Part shown: piece after piece, positions 33,598 through 44,804 of the stretch
Layout of the letters: each line of letters opens with the position of its first letter
How positions within the stretch are numbered: position 1 is the stretch's first letter
Source of the DNA: Pestalotiopsis fici W106-1
Lineage: Eukaryota > Ascomycota > Sordariomycetes > Amphisphaeriales > Sporocadaceae
Assembly (NCBI RefSeq): GCF_000516985.1
Contig: NW_006917093.1
Span: 3,596,001 to 3,660,000, forward strand
DNA: 64,000 nt
Direction of reading: 5' to 3'
The notes under the pieces: model-generated
What the model saw: only the letters and a program-made list of their open reading frames with translations
Databases searched by the model: none
Told to the model about the DNA's origin: nothing
Program-made: the position numbers and the translations under genes

Positions 33598-35557
33598 TCA
33601 TATGCCGCCTTCGACGAGATTGTCCGGGGCTTGCTTTTCTATAGGCGCATCGATTCGCATATTGAACTCCTGCTTGGGATCAAATAGAAAGGTTGCGACT
33701 ATACTTCAAGTCAGCGATATCCCATAATGATCAGATCAAAAGATCTCCCGCTTCTCAGAATACTCACCGACAGCAGCTACAGCTACAAAGCAAGCTGCAG
33801 CGATCCACACATGTCGGAAAGCCGTAAGATATGTTGCGAATAGTGCGTCTGCTCCGGTGCTGATGATTTCAGGGGTGGCACCGGGCATCGACGCCAACGC
33901 AGTCTCGTTCTGCATGGTCAATGCCGTGACGAGCTGGCCGGCATCCTCTGGGGGTAGACCGGCCGATACGGCAGCGGCAGCAATATTTTCCCCGAGATGG
34001 CTGGTTTCGTCGAGAAACAGGGCATTGACTGTTTTCCCCAGTAAGCACCGTGCTTCGTTAACGTACTCGTGCTCGAATAGATGTAATCAAAAACGACATA
34101 TAGGGATTACTCACAAATGGCCAAGGCGACGGTTCCGCCGAGCGAGCGAACACTAATAATGAGACCGCTTGCCACAGCAATGAGTTCGGGCGGCGTAGAA
34201 AGCTGAGCCGCCGTGATGAGGGAAGTCAACGTCATACCCAGCGCCGTACCCATGAGCACGGGGAAGAACCAGACCGCCTTGCCCGAGGACGCGCTGGACG
34301 TGGCCATGCAGATGAAGAATATCAAGAAGACGACAAAAGCCGCAACCGTCACCCAGCGGATGCGGCGCGCTGCCGCGCAGTACCAGCCCGTCACAAAGGC
34401 CCCCACGCAGCTCGCGATCAGGACGATGCTGTAGCGCACACCGACGAGCAGTGCGTCCTTTTCGTAAAATAAGCTGACCTGGAAGGCAAAGTAGGTGTTG
34501 GCCGCGAAGAAGGCGATCCCGTCACATGCCACCGCAATAAGGCTAATGGTAAAGTTTCTGTTGCCTGTAAAAAGACCGTGATGGAACATGCCGTCCTTTT
34601 TGAAAAGGATTTCGTACGTAGTCAGACACAGAAACAGGCCAAGACCGACGGCAAACGTGGCAGACACTCGAGGGTCGGTCCATTCGTACGGGTTCTTTGA
34701 GTATGAGAGTCCAACAGAAAATAGAACAAGACCTGTAGTCAGGAAGAAGTATCCGATCCAGTCGAGCTTGGCCAACTTTTCTTTCGTTGTGAACTGCCTC
34801 TGCTTCTCCCGAGGGGGCGGGTTATACACAAGCAAGCACAAGACCGCCGCAGCCACGTACCATGCCATGTTGACTAGAAAGTAGGATCTGAAACCATTCG
34901 ACGCCGGATCACCACTTCTGTTCAAGGCGCCACCAAATAGAAGCCCAAATATCGCCCCGAGGCTGTTGGAGATGGAGTCGACAGCCTGGCCCCAGCCTCT
35001 CCATCGCCGTGGCAATATCTCAGAGGTGACGGTGTGCAGTAAAGGCTGAGCTCCAAAGGCCACTCCACTAATGGTGAAGCCTGCTATCAACATGCTCATG
35101 GATGTGGCGCGCGCGATAACGGTGCTGCCCACGGCGCCAAACATGGTACAGACGACCAGGAACCATTTCCGACCCCAGTAGTCAGCCGCCTGCGAGACAA
35201 TGGGCCCGAGGACAACGGTCAGGGTGCCAATGGGCGCGGTAAGCCATATAATGTTGGTGGTATCGTTGAAATGGGCAGCAATGGTATGCCCTTGCTACGA
35301 ACGAATTCAGTAAATGTGAAACCGTGCAAAACATGGAAGTATACACCTACAGCGCCGGCTCCAACTAATGTTATTAGTTGCGCAAAATAGATCAAGCCAA
35401 TGGAGGCAATGGCCAAAAAGGTCTTGAGGTGAACAGGATGCTTTGAATTATTCGTCCCACTGGCAGTTATGGCTGATGATTTTGCGCTACTTGCACCGAC
35501 ATCTGCGTGGAAGAGAGTTTCAATAGGTTTTTCATTTTCAAGTGGACTTGTTGACAT
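33598..35557 (-). CDS. MFS transporter, TRI12/DHA2-type efflux pump
   Basis: This is a plasma-membrane-type 14-TM proton antiporter, probably exporting toxic or xenobiotic compounds. Exons (minus strand) are 35351-35557, 34115-35294, 33768-34028 and 33598-33698; the product is 582 aa. The N-terminal cytosolic tail (about 48 aa) is followed by LITLVGAGAQGHTIAAHF and the motif A-like SQAADYWGRKWFLV. VTSEILPRRWRGWGQA and the large non-cytosolic loop with LDETSHLGENIAAA are typical of the fungal TRI12 family. Members export trichothecenes or siderophores or give drug resistance. The substrate cannot be read from sequence, and no biosynthetic gene lies next to it. It is divergent from another MFS gene at 36990. 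Confidence 0.88.
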
Positions 35558-36989
35558 TTCCCTGCCAAATCGAAACGACTGATGATATTTGATAGCAACA
35601 AAAGCACTCGATTATAGTATAGAACCAGGATGCATTACAAACACAGTGATAACAAGGCAAAGATGCTAAATATGGACAGATATCCCGAGATCCCCAAGTG
35701 AGACAACATGTGCTGTACGGACTTGAAGTGGGGAGCCGAGCAGATCATTCAAAGACTCGTGGTTAATCATGATCAGATCCATAAGATCTCATTGGCAGAT
35801 GCTTACCGGTAATTGTAGTACAGCAGCGAAAGTTGCCATGTTAGGGCAAACAAGCTTTCGTGGCTTGTAAGACTACCCTTGTGGCTTTGTCAAGCCAAAT
35901 GCGAATGCATTTAACCATTTATTCAAAATGTTACCAACCAAAACTAATCAAGCACGGGATTTTGAGGTGTGCATTTTAAAAGCACGGCTATACTGCGCTC
36001 TGACTGGCTGTTAGCTGGGCTGAAGAGGCTGAAGAGGCGGAAGTACAGGATTGGATTGTACTTGGTCATCTCCATCAAGAGGAAGAGCAATAACGAGGAT
36101 AATATGCAGTCATATAAGTACGCAGAATTCTTATACTGCTACTGGTGGTTGCAATTGATGTTTGGCTCGAAAGTCATCTCTATAGTTTCTGACCAAGTAT
36201 ACATTGGGGCCACAACATGGAGCATCAAAGCTAGTGTTGGATTTTAAATTGATGATTTTCCAATTAAATACCCATGCATATAGTCTTGGTGCTTACTTCT
36301 TTTTCCCCACGTTGGGTATGAGAAAAGTATTGGTGCAGTTAATGATTGTGTAAAGAAGTGCAAACATGGAGCCCAAGTGCCGAGATTTGCTGGCTCTTTT
36401 GGGTCTGCGTCGATATGTAAGCTCAGCTCATCGATTAAGAATTGAATGAATAAAGACTGCAGATCTGACATTTAATTGATCAATTCTATAACCACTGGGT
36501 TTGTCGCTTACTGATATTCGCGCCTTCGCTTTCGAGCTCGCCGGGCCGAGCCTTTGATTTAGCTGCAAGAGAAGGAGAATACGGCAAAAGAGGGAGCCGT
36601 TGCGGCTCCGAGTCGCAAGCTCGGTACCGGTCAGTTGGGTACGCGGATTGCGGGTTGTGGGTTAGTTTTTTATACTAGCAGCTGAAGCAGTAATATTATA
36701 GTGGCCGTCATTGGCTTCGGGGGTAGACAATTACGTCACCAAGCAAAGCCGCCCCTGCTCGGCTATATCGGTCTTCGAGAGGAATGCAAACGGTTACGAA
36801 TTGATACGCCACTACGACCTCTTCACGAGAAAGAGACCACCTGTGTTATTTGTATATAGACACAACAAGAGAGTCTGATATTGTGCTACCTGGCAATGCT
36901 GCATCTAATGAGTTAGCTGACACTGAGAATACTCTGGCGTTCTACAGTGTATGATCAATAAACCAATTGCTTGACTACATATAACAAAA
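35558..36989. promoter_or_regulatory. Shared 1.4 kb region between divergent MFS genes
   Basis: This intergenic region separates the starts of two divergently transcribed transporters. It is AT-rich at 35.8-36.5 kb and then GC-rich at 36.53-36.65 kb, where a dense group of short palindromes occurs. TTACGTCA at 36731-36738 matches a CRE/bZIP half-consensus. Joint regulation is an inference. Confidence 0.4.
36536..36630. promoter_or_regulatory. Palindrome cluster with two CGGN2CCG motifs
   Basis: Four dyads are packed into 95 bases: GCTCG/CGAGC (36536-36551), GGAGCCG/CGGCTCC with a 3-nt loop (36593-36609), CCGAG/CTCGG (36608-36624) and CGGTACCG (36622-36629). Two CGG-N2-CCG elements (36603-36610 and 36622-36629) start 19 bases apart. 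CGG inverted repeats are typical binding sites of Zn2Cys6 regulators. The region sits 360-390 bases upstream of the DHA1-type gene. Confidence 0.4.
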
Positions 36990-38672
36990 ATGTCCGCTTC
37001 GTCATTACACGACATTGAAGCCCAGTCCTCACCCTCAAGCACATCAGACTCGGAAACTTCCACAGTGTTACAACCTGCCCGATCCAACCAAGGCGGCGTT
37101 CACTCGGACAAGGAGCATGATGGCTATCGGCCATGTCAGTGTGAAGACGGTCTGCGGCGGCTGAGCCGACCGGGCCTCAACCGCAGCGAGAGCATCGTGG
37201 CCCGCGTGCGGTCGAGGCCGACGGTGCCGCGGTTCACGCACCCGTTGGCGCGGGAGAAGACGTCGCAGGACCAGCTCGTGGACTTTGACGGGCCCGACGA
37301 CCCCTACCGGCCCATCAACTGGCCGATGCACAAAAAGGTCAGCACGACGCTGTTGTACGGCCTCGTGACCATGAGTGCCACCTGGGCCTCGTCGTCGTAC
37401 TCGGCGGGCACGGATCAGGTGGCCGAGGAGTTTCACGTCGGCACACAAGTCGCCGTCCTGGGTACAACGCTGTTTCTCGTGGGCTTTGGTGTCGGCCCGC
37501 TGCTCTGGGCACCGCTCTCCGAGGTCTATGGACGGAGAATCGCCGTGCTGATCCCCATGTTTGTGGCAATTTGTTTCTCCTTTGCGACAGCAACGGCGAC
37601 GAACCTGCAGACCATTATGATTACACGCTTCTTTGGAGCCTTTTTCGCCTCGGCGCCCGTCACCAACACTGGTGGTGTCCTGGGCGACCTATTCTCTCCG
37701 GCCCATCGCGGTATCGCAATGGCAGGTTACGCAATGGCTGTGGTTGGCGGTCCGACATTAGGACCCATCGTCTCAGCTGCCGTTGTGGCACAGCCATGGC
37801 TAGGCTGGCGATGGACGGAGTATCTCACGGGCATCTTGCAGTCGTTCATCTTGTTGATGGCCATCATCTTCATCGATGAATCGTATCCTCCCAAGTTGCT
37901 CGTTTCCAAGGCCAGAAACCTTCGGCACGAGACTGGCAACTGGGCCCTGCACGCCAAGTTTGAGGAGTGGGATGTCAGCATCTCTGAGCTCTCGAGGAAA
38001 TTCCTGGTCCGTCCGATACAATTGTTGTGCACTCCAATTTGTCTGCTTGTAGCTCTGTATGCGAGCTTCTGTTACGGCATCCTCTATATGCAGTTGGGAG
38101 CGGTTCCCATAATCTTTAATGAAATCAGAGGATGGGGTACTTTCACATCGGAATTGCCTTTTATTGCAATACTCCTGGGATCAATAACTGGTGCAGGCAT
38201 CAATATTGCCAATCAGTTCTGGTACAATAAGGCTTATCATGCTGCAGGCGACCGCGCAGTTCCAGAGAAAAGATTACCGCCGATGATGTTGGGATCCGTT
38301 CTCTTTGGAGGCAGTTTATTCATGACTGGATGGACTGCCCAGCCGGATGTGCATTGGATTGTACCCGTTATAGGCTTGTATCTCACGGGAACTGGATTTA
38401 ATACCATTTTCCAAGCTGCGCTGAATTACTTGGTCGATACTTTTCAAATGTACGCAGCGAGTGCCGTGGCGGCGAATACGTTTTTGAGAAGTTGCTTTGC
38501 TGCAGCTTTCCCTTTGGTAGTATCGCCGCTGTATCATAACATTGGCGTTGGACCAGGCTCGAGTATATTTGGAGGCTTTGCCTGCCTGATGATTCCTGTG
38601 CCATTCATATTTTACGTCTTTGGCAAGAGGATTAGAGCTGGAAGCAAGTGGAGTAAAGCGAGTGTATTTTGA
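36990..38672 (+). CDS. MFS multidrug/polyamine transporter, DHA1 type
   Basis: A single exon encodes 560 aa. The N-terminal 110 residues are cytosolic and Ser-rich. The entry sequence DPYRPINWPMHKKVSTTLLYG is the D-P-x-NW signature of fungal DHA1 transporters. Twelve hydrophobic segments follow. Motif A is seen as WAPLSEVYGRR and motif C as GYAMAVVGGPTLGP after LGDLFSPAHRG. The central loop contains LLVSKARNLRHETGNWALHAKFEEW. The C-terminal half has FNTIFQAALNYLVDTF and ends KWSKASVF. Relatives include Flr1, Tpo1 and fungal mycotoxin or drug exporters; the substrate is not predictable. Start chosen at the first ATG after the AT-rich leader (AAAAATGTC). Confidence 0.9.
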   Translation: MSASSLHDIEAQSSPSSTSDSETSTVLQPARSNQGGVHSDKEHDGYRPCQCEDGLRRLSRPGLNRSESIVARVRSRPTVPRFTHPLAREKTSQDQLVDFDGPDDPYRPINWPMHKKVSTTLLYGLVTMSATWASSSYSAGTDQVAEEFHVGTQVAVLGTTLFLVGFGVGPLLWAPLSEVYGRRIAVLIPMFVAICFSFATATATNLQTIMITRFFGAFFASAPVTNTGGVLGDLFSPAHRGIAMAGYAMAVVGGPTLGPIVSAAVVAQPWLGWRWTEYLTGILQSFILLMAIIFIDESYPPKLLVSKARNLRHETGNWALHAKFEEWDVSISELSRKFLVRPIQLLCTPICLLVALYASFCYGILYMQLGAVPIIFNEIRGWGTFTSELPFIAILLGSITGAGINIANQFWYNKAYHAAGDRAVPEKRLPPMMLGSVLFGGSLFMTGWTAQPDVHWIVPVIGLYLTGTGFNTIFQAALNYLVDTFQMYAASAVAANTFLRSCFAAAFPLVVSPLYHNIGVGPGSSIFGGFACLMIPVPFIFYVFGKRIRAGSKWSKASVF

Positions 38673-39137
38673 ACGCGCAGATTAGACGATACCAAACATA
38701 GATTCTGATTGAACCTGTTATAATAGAAAGACCCAATAATCATTCTTGCAGTTGAAACAAGTTCCATGATGAAAGTGGTGATATATAGTAGGTTATGTAA
38801 ATATATCATGCAAATTGAAGAACTGAGTATAGTTTAGTATAAACATCTGCATTATTAGCCCAACAACATGTTGTGGCTTTCTTCAACGAACCCACCTTAC
38901 TCTCCGTAATATACTGGTGGAAAGTGATGGCCGGGAATAATGACCAGTCAAGAGTCCCATTTCAAATGTTGGATTGACAACATCCAGGGTTCGAGAAGCA
39001 TGAAAGGTACAGTGAGGCAGCCACTTAGTGGCTTGAATATCACTCTCGAGTATAAGTATCTAGGTAAGAAAAGGTGCCTTGGGGATGCATGGTCATTGAT
39101 ACATTTTACTTTACAATGGGTGGTTTATAACCAATCT
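38673..39137. other. Convergent 3' intergenic region
   Basis: This lies between the DHA1-type transporter (+) and MET8 (-). It is AT-rich and no gene is seen. Confidence 0.5.
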
Positions 39138-40169
39138 TTATATTCCGATACTGAAACCGAAAGACCCGTCAAAGAGGTCCAACTCATCGGGGTCACCTCC
39201 AGCGCGCATCGCCTTCAAGTCTTTAAAGGATGGCACTTTGCCGCTGTCAAAGAATTTCAAGAGATTCTGCATATCCTCGTCCGTCAGCTCGCACATCTGG
39301 TCCCACGTCAGTTGGTCGCTGACTTTGCTCATCCATTTCATCCGCTTTGGTCCTTGGGACGCATCAGGCGCAACCACTCTGAGGTTCTTTCTCAAGACAC
39401 CAATTCGCTCGATGGCATTACCCACGCCTTTTGGCAGACTGGAAGCAATATACTTGCGCAAAGCAGCCGCCAGCCTCGGCCCCTTGCCATTCGTCGACAC
39501 CATGATCTGTAGTGGCCCATCGCGATGTACAGAGCCAAAGTAAAAGTCGCATTCAGGCGGCACATCGGCAATGTTGGCTGGAATGCGGAGCTTTTTGCAT
39601 AGCTTCCATATCTGCGTCGAGGCGTCCGGGTCGTCAATGGCGACAAGAACCATATCGGGAGGTCCCGTCTTCTCTGCTTCTCCCGACGGATGTGGCAGGC
39701 TCTCGAGGTCGATTGGCTCAAATAGACGATCTATGTGCTTCACCTGCGCCTCGGTGACTCGGTGTCGCACTTCCGGGTTAAGGCCGGAAAAGGGACAGAT
39801 GACGGTCACGAGAGCATCGGCGTCGAGCACGTTGAGTATGCGGCCAGCTGCGACCTAAGACAGGACTTGTTAGTTTTACTGAAGCTTCCATCCAAGCGAC
39901 CCCCCCACGGGAACAGGCGCACGTCTGCAATGTACAAGGGATAGGAATGCAGACAAGTTCAGCAAGGTCCAGATCCATTGGCTCTTGGACGGGTCTTTGT
40001 CGTCGATCCTAGGTTTACAAACTTGGGCAAGGAGGTTGAATGTTGGTTGTATTCTTGAACTCACCTCACCACCTCCGACGACCAGCACGTGCTTGCCTTT
40101 AATCTGCCATGCGAGGATCAAGCTGCCGCCCCCCTTGACCTCTGGGAATTTGCTGTCAGACTCGGGCAT
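39138..40169 (-). CDS. MET8: Siroheme synthase Met8 (dehydrogenase/ferrochelatase)
   Basis: This enzyme oxidises precorrin-2 to sirohydrochlorin with NAD+ and inserts iron, giving the siroheme cofactor of sulfite and nitrite reductases. Exons (minus strand) are 40065-40169 and 39138-39854, with a 210-nt intron whose splice join gives the NAD-binding motif VVGGGEVAAGRILNVLDADA. The product is 273 aa, very close to yeast Met8. The segment NIADVPPECDFYFGSVHRDGPLQIMVSTNGKGPRLA is the family signature; its Asp/Phe region contains the shared catalytic Asp known in Met8. The C-terminal helical domain ends GSFGFSIGI. Its product is used by the sulfite reductase encoded at 13173-18196. Confidence 0.95.
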
Positions 40170-40989
40170 AGTGGACTGTTTCTCACTGTGACAGGACTTG
40201 TATGTGTAATATAATGGCTAGGAGCTCAGAAGAGAGCGAAAATTCTAGTAATTCAAGCCATGATTCCGCGATTGTAAACTCCAAGCCTCCACGGAGAAAA
40301 GCTAGGCGATGACGGCGACTGACTGACAGAAAAAAATAAAGCCCCCTGTATCCTTGTACTACCCGAGTGCTATTATTTGCTCTGCGACTGCCCACGCAAG
40401 CAGTCGAATCCCTGTCGTCACTGACCGATAAGCTGCTGATAGCGGGGGGGCCACAGTGGGGTTGATCAATGACAGCGGAGACTCAGACATTCAGTCTTGG
40501 GTTGGGCCAGGTTCGGTGGTCTTGCATCTCCGAGACTGGGGGGTCACTCAGTCGATCGGTCAGTTCAGTTGAAGCAACTCCATCTCAGCCAACCGGGACG
40601 ACGCCGTGTACGTACGTCTGCAATACCACTTTTTTTTTGTTGATTTTTGCGTTGGCCACGCCAGCTTGTGACCTTGTCCTACTCCTGGTGCCTGGCCTCC
40701 CTTCTACCCAGGTAGAATTTGGTTGCCGGTCACTCCCACGATCGACGGATCCTCCCAGTCTGACTCGAGACAAACCATCAGCTCCTGTTCCTGTGCCACG
40801 TACCGACCGAACCAGCCAAGCCAACAACCACAACCAGAGCTCCTCAACTGTTGCCTTGTTGCGCGGAAAGAAAACATTTGCGAACTTGAAACAAACCCGC
40901 AGAATTCGACTTACTTCCGAGTTTCCGACCTCATGGCTCTCGTCGGCGACCGCCCCCTTTCCTAGGAGACACCTATCCATCTGCCCGCC
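40170..40989. other. Divergent promoter region MET8/PEP7
   Basis: About 820 bases lie between the divergent starts. A T-tract is present at about 40630-40639. The last 350 bases are C/A-rich like a fungal 5' leader. No sulfur-regulator palindrome as good as those upstream of the sulfite reductase gene was found. Confidence 0.5.
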
Positions 40990-43097
40990 ATGTCGAGTCG
41001 CAGACTGGGGGGAGGCCGCGTCCTAGGCAGCGGGAAGGGTCTCGCTCCGCCGAGTGCAGCGACAGCGTCCCCAGCCGTGCAGCGTGCGACGAGCCCATAT
41101 GCGCCTTCAGATAGTACACCGTCCATCGGGGGTTCGATCGGCGAATCTATCCTGTCCCCTGGTTCAGGCTCGCCGAGTTCTGCCAGTCCACTGCCTGGGC
41201 TTGCGCAGGATCTTGCTTCCAATATCAGCTTGGGGGGTCCTAGTAATGGCGCCGCCAAAGGGGCGCTGGTGTGTCCGATTTGTGAGGAAGAAATGGTACG
41301 TTGTTGCGCTGAAGCGTCTTCATCTCTGTTCGAGCCGGGGAACCCAAACAAAACTAACACTGCATTGCGACCTAGTTGACCCTGCTACAACTAAACCGCC
41401 ACATCGACGACAACCACCAGGAGCTCCCGGATTTCCAGCAGGACGAGGTTAAAACATGGTTCGATAAGCAAGTTTTGAAAGCAAAGAAGTTCCAACCTTT
41501 ATCCCTAATCAACCAAAAACTCCGAGGCCTCGAGGTATTCGAGTCAAACGAAACTGCGCCGCTGCCCACACACACGAGAGAAGTGTCGGCTACAAGAGCT
41601 CCCACTATTCTTGAGACTCCTTTTGATCCAGATGAGATCATTACCAAATCCCATTGGCAGAGATCAGGTTTCAATGATGTGTGTACGGATCCAGCATGTG
41701 GAAAGGGGCTAGGCGCAGTAAATGGGAGCATCAACTGTCGCAAATGTGGCAGGCTTTTTTGTGAAGAACATACAATGTATCAAATGAAATTGTCCAGGTC
41801 AGCAGCACACGAGCCTGTCAGAGGCTACTGGTACAGAGTCTGTGAGACCTGCTACAAGTCGAGGGACGGCTACAATGACCACCATGGCTTCACACGGGAC
41901 CATACAAGCGCGTTCTCGGAAATACGAAAGAAGAGAGTCGACAGACAAACATTGGAGATTTCAAGACTAGAGAAGAGGCTCACGAAACTGACTCAGCTCT
42001 TGGCAAACCCGCCTGAAGAAATGCTCAACGGCAGCGGTGGAGGCGGTACCAGTCTACTGTCACCCGTTGCCTCCTTGGCTGGTCAGAGGAATCAAAGAAA
42101 GATGATTGAGCAATCCGTGGTCACTTGGGAAGACGACGCAAAAGTTAGCAAGTGTCCTTTTTGTCAGCAAGAGTTTGGGTCTTGGACTTTTAGGAGACAC
42201 CACTGCCGGATATGCGGGCGAGTAGTTTGCGCGGATCCGCAAACGGAATGCTCCTCTGAGGTTGGCTTGAATGTGGCCAATCCCAGTGTACCGAAATCCG
42301 AAAAGCCCGACGGAAGTCCCATCAGCGTGGATATTAGGATGTGTCGCGACTGCAAATTCACCATATTTGCCAAAAGAGACTTTGTCGAGAGCGTGACACA
42401 CAAGCCACCCGATCAGCGAGCATATGAGACGTTGCGGCAGTTTGAGCGAGGCATACAACAACTCATGCCCAGCTTTCAGAGGGTGCTGATACCTCTGCAG
42501 AACGAAAACAATCCGCCCAGCCATGCACAAATCCAAGAAGCCTCGAAATTGCGCAAGCGCTTGATAGACAGCTTCACAAAATACGATATTGCCGCAAAAC
42601 GCATTCGAGACCTCAAGACCGCCAGCCCAACGCAAAAACATTTGCAAAAGGCCGTATACCAAGCAGCAAGTGCATTTCTACACATGCACATGCTACCATT
42701 AAAGAATCTTCCAAAGATCCTCAAACACTCGTCTTCGGCATCCTCGAACTCGCGTCGACTCATGCCCAACGGACATGCGCCATCACCGCTGCGTAGTAAC
42801 TCCGACAACTATCTCGACACTGCGTCGGTCACAAGTGAGACCAGCACGGTAGTCTCGGCGCTTGAAACAGAGGAAAAAGACTTGAAAGAACGACTCATTG
42901 TGCTAGAAGAGCAAAAATACATGGTACAATCCATGATTGCCAATTCTCAGGGCGCGAGAAGATTCGAGGAAGTCAGCGCCCTGACGCGGAATGTGGCAGA
43001 GCTGGAGAAGGAGATTGAAAGTGTAAAGGCAAAAGTTGGTGATGTCGAGGATAGGTGGCAAGGTCTATATGCCAACGGTGGTCTTTCAAATGCTTGA
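40990..43097 (+). CDS. PEP7: FYVE protein Pep7/Vac1 (rabenosyn-like)
   Basis: This is an endosomal tether adaptor that binds PtdIns3P and Rab5-type GTPases in Golgi-to-endosome/vacuole transport. Exons are 40990-41295 and 41376-43097, giving 675 aa. A Ser/Pro-rich N-terminus (1-90) is followed by a C2H2 finger, C95-x2-C98-x12-H111-x4-H116, split by the intron. A first FYVE-like finger (about 206-265) contains CRKCGRLFC. The second FYVE finger (about 362-430) has the lipid-binding RRHHCR motif, CxxC pairs and MCRDCKF. A rabenosyn Rab-binding-like helical region and a long C-terminal coiled coil (EEKDLKERLIVLEEQKYMV) follow. The two FYVE fingers plus N-terminal C2H2 match Vac1/Pep7. Confidence 0.92.
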
Positions 43098-43493
43098 ACG
43101 GAACCCCAGAGTCGCATGGGTGGATGAGTCGATTACGAGTCAAATATTCTTGGTGTGGGTGCATTATCTCGGTGAGAGGAAACTGATTAGCTGCATTGCA
43201 TGGCGTTCAGGGGTTCTATTTTGCTCATCTGAATATTTTCGAAACATGGCTATCTTGGCGGAGATGGATGGGTCTGCAGTTGATTTAGGCCTTGGTAGTC
43301 TGTGTCAGCATTCAAGGCCAGAAAAACTAATTCATAAGCTACAAGTTGAAGACAATGAATGGTCCACATCTAGTAAGCCACCTCGAGGTGTGTCGGCTGA
43401 CGGCATTGCTCCGATGAGCGATTATGTATATGTTATAATTTGCCTTTTCGAGCGTATATATCAACCATACCAACGCCTGCCGAGAGAAGAAAA
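43098..43493. other. Convergent 3' intergenic region
   Basis: This lies between PEP7 (+) and the first F-box-like gene (-). Nothing else is recognised. Confidence 0.5.
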
Positions 43494-44804
43494 TCAGCCC
43501 ATGAGCATTCCCCTAAATAATCCCGTCATTCTGTGGACCAAGGCCTCGGGTGCATGTTCACGGGGACTGAAGAACTCGAGTCTGGCCTCGATGCCATCGT
43601 CGAGGCTGTCTGTCGTCGTCCAACGCCTTCTACTATATCTCTTCAGACTCTGGAAATCCGATATCAACCGTTTCTTTACATTACTGCCAGAACAGCTCCG
43701 TAGGTACGAGGGCAGTGGGTACACGAGAAATGGCTGGTTGTCACTTCCGACATTGCCTCGTCCTTGGTCGTCTTCCGCTTCTCCCCAGTTCCCAGAGGCT
43801 GACTCCGAAGGAGTAGTCGGGTTGCTGCTTATGCTGCTCTCGTACTGGAACATCCTCATGCGATCCACGTCAACGGTGAGCTCAGGTAGTTGCAGCGCCA
43901 GACGGGCGCGCAGAGGACCGTGGATAGGGCTGAGGGCGGAGCTCTCGCGGACTTCCCACCAGAAGCGGTCGTCCTCGACCAGGTCGAGGCGCAGGGCCAC
44001 ACTGCGCAGGGTCACGTTAACTCCGGTGCTACCATCGCCGCTGCTGTTACTGTCCTCGAGGCAAAGGTTCGACAGGGCAATACAGACGTCGGCCCATGCA
44101 TTTGGTCGGAGCGTCGCCGCGTGCTGTTGTCTATTGTTGTTCTCGTTGTAGTTGTGGAGTGCTGCGTAAGGGACGTTGAGCGATAGCTCGAGAGAGCGCG
44201 CGTGTTTGAGGTGAGGGGACGGGTTAGTTACAAAGAATCTGTGTGATGCGGGCAGAGTCGTCAAGATAAAAGTGATATGGGAGTATAATGATGGTCCCGC
44301 CTCGTGATGCCTGCAATCTGATTCTCAGCCAAAGCCGTCCTGGGAATATCTTTTGTCAACAGAAGTGGAAAAGAGGGTATAGTCCTACATTTGCTTGCAA
44401 GCGAGCAGGCAAGACAAGAATATTGACCTTGTGCTCTTCTTGCTCTCTTTTACACCCGCTTCTGCCTTGAGCATGGCTTCCTCACAACACCAGTGCTCGT
44501 TCCAGGTCGATGAGATGCGTTGGGCCCAAATAGCATCGCGCACGGTAGACCCGGGATTTTGGTCCCTGTAACGATGCCAGAATTTTTCAAATTTCTCGTT
44601 CCTTTCATCGCTGCTGTCCCGAGGCCTCGTACACGCATAGTGCGTTAAGCTGCCCCCCTCTCTCTGGAACACATGCTGACGTGACTTGGACGCTTCCCAC
44701 AAGTGTGCATATATCATGTCCCTGACCTCGCGCGGCAAGAGACCAAAGAAACTCGACTGCGATTGCGTGTCTGCACACTCGCGAGATGTTGTGAACTCCG
44801 TCAT
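43494..44804 (-). CDS. F-box-like/DUF7730-like fungal protein, copy A
   Basis: Exons (minus strand) are 44389-44804 and 43494-44310; the 78-nt intron splits the Met codon of LLACKQM (AT|G). The product is 410 aa. The N-terminus has the family entry motif GLLPREVRDMIYAHLWE (LPxExRxxIY type), which resembles the first helices of an F-box. Next comes CLLACKQMHHEAGPSLYSHITFIL, the usual 'cysteine-lysine' block of these fungal proteins. The C-terminal half looks like irregular leucine-rich strands (RSLELSLNV, ALQLPELTVDVDRMRMFQ) and ends in a basic region. Function of the family is unknown; substrate recruitment to SCF ligases is a guess. The start at 44804 was chosen because the frame upstream crosses a 26-base A/T tract. 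Confidence 0.75.

Noticed and set aside
38985..39010. Possible tRNA B-box-like GGGTTCGAGA
   Set aside because: No matching A-box or cloverleaf could be drawn around it, so no tRNA is called.
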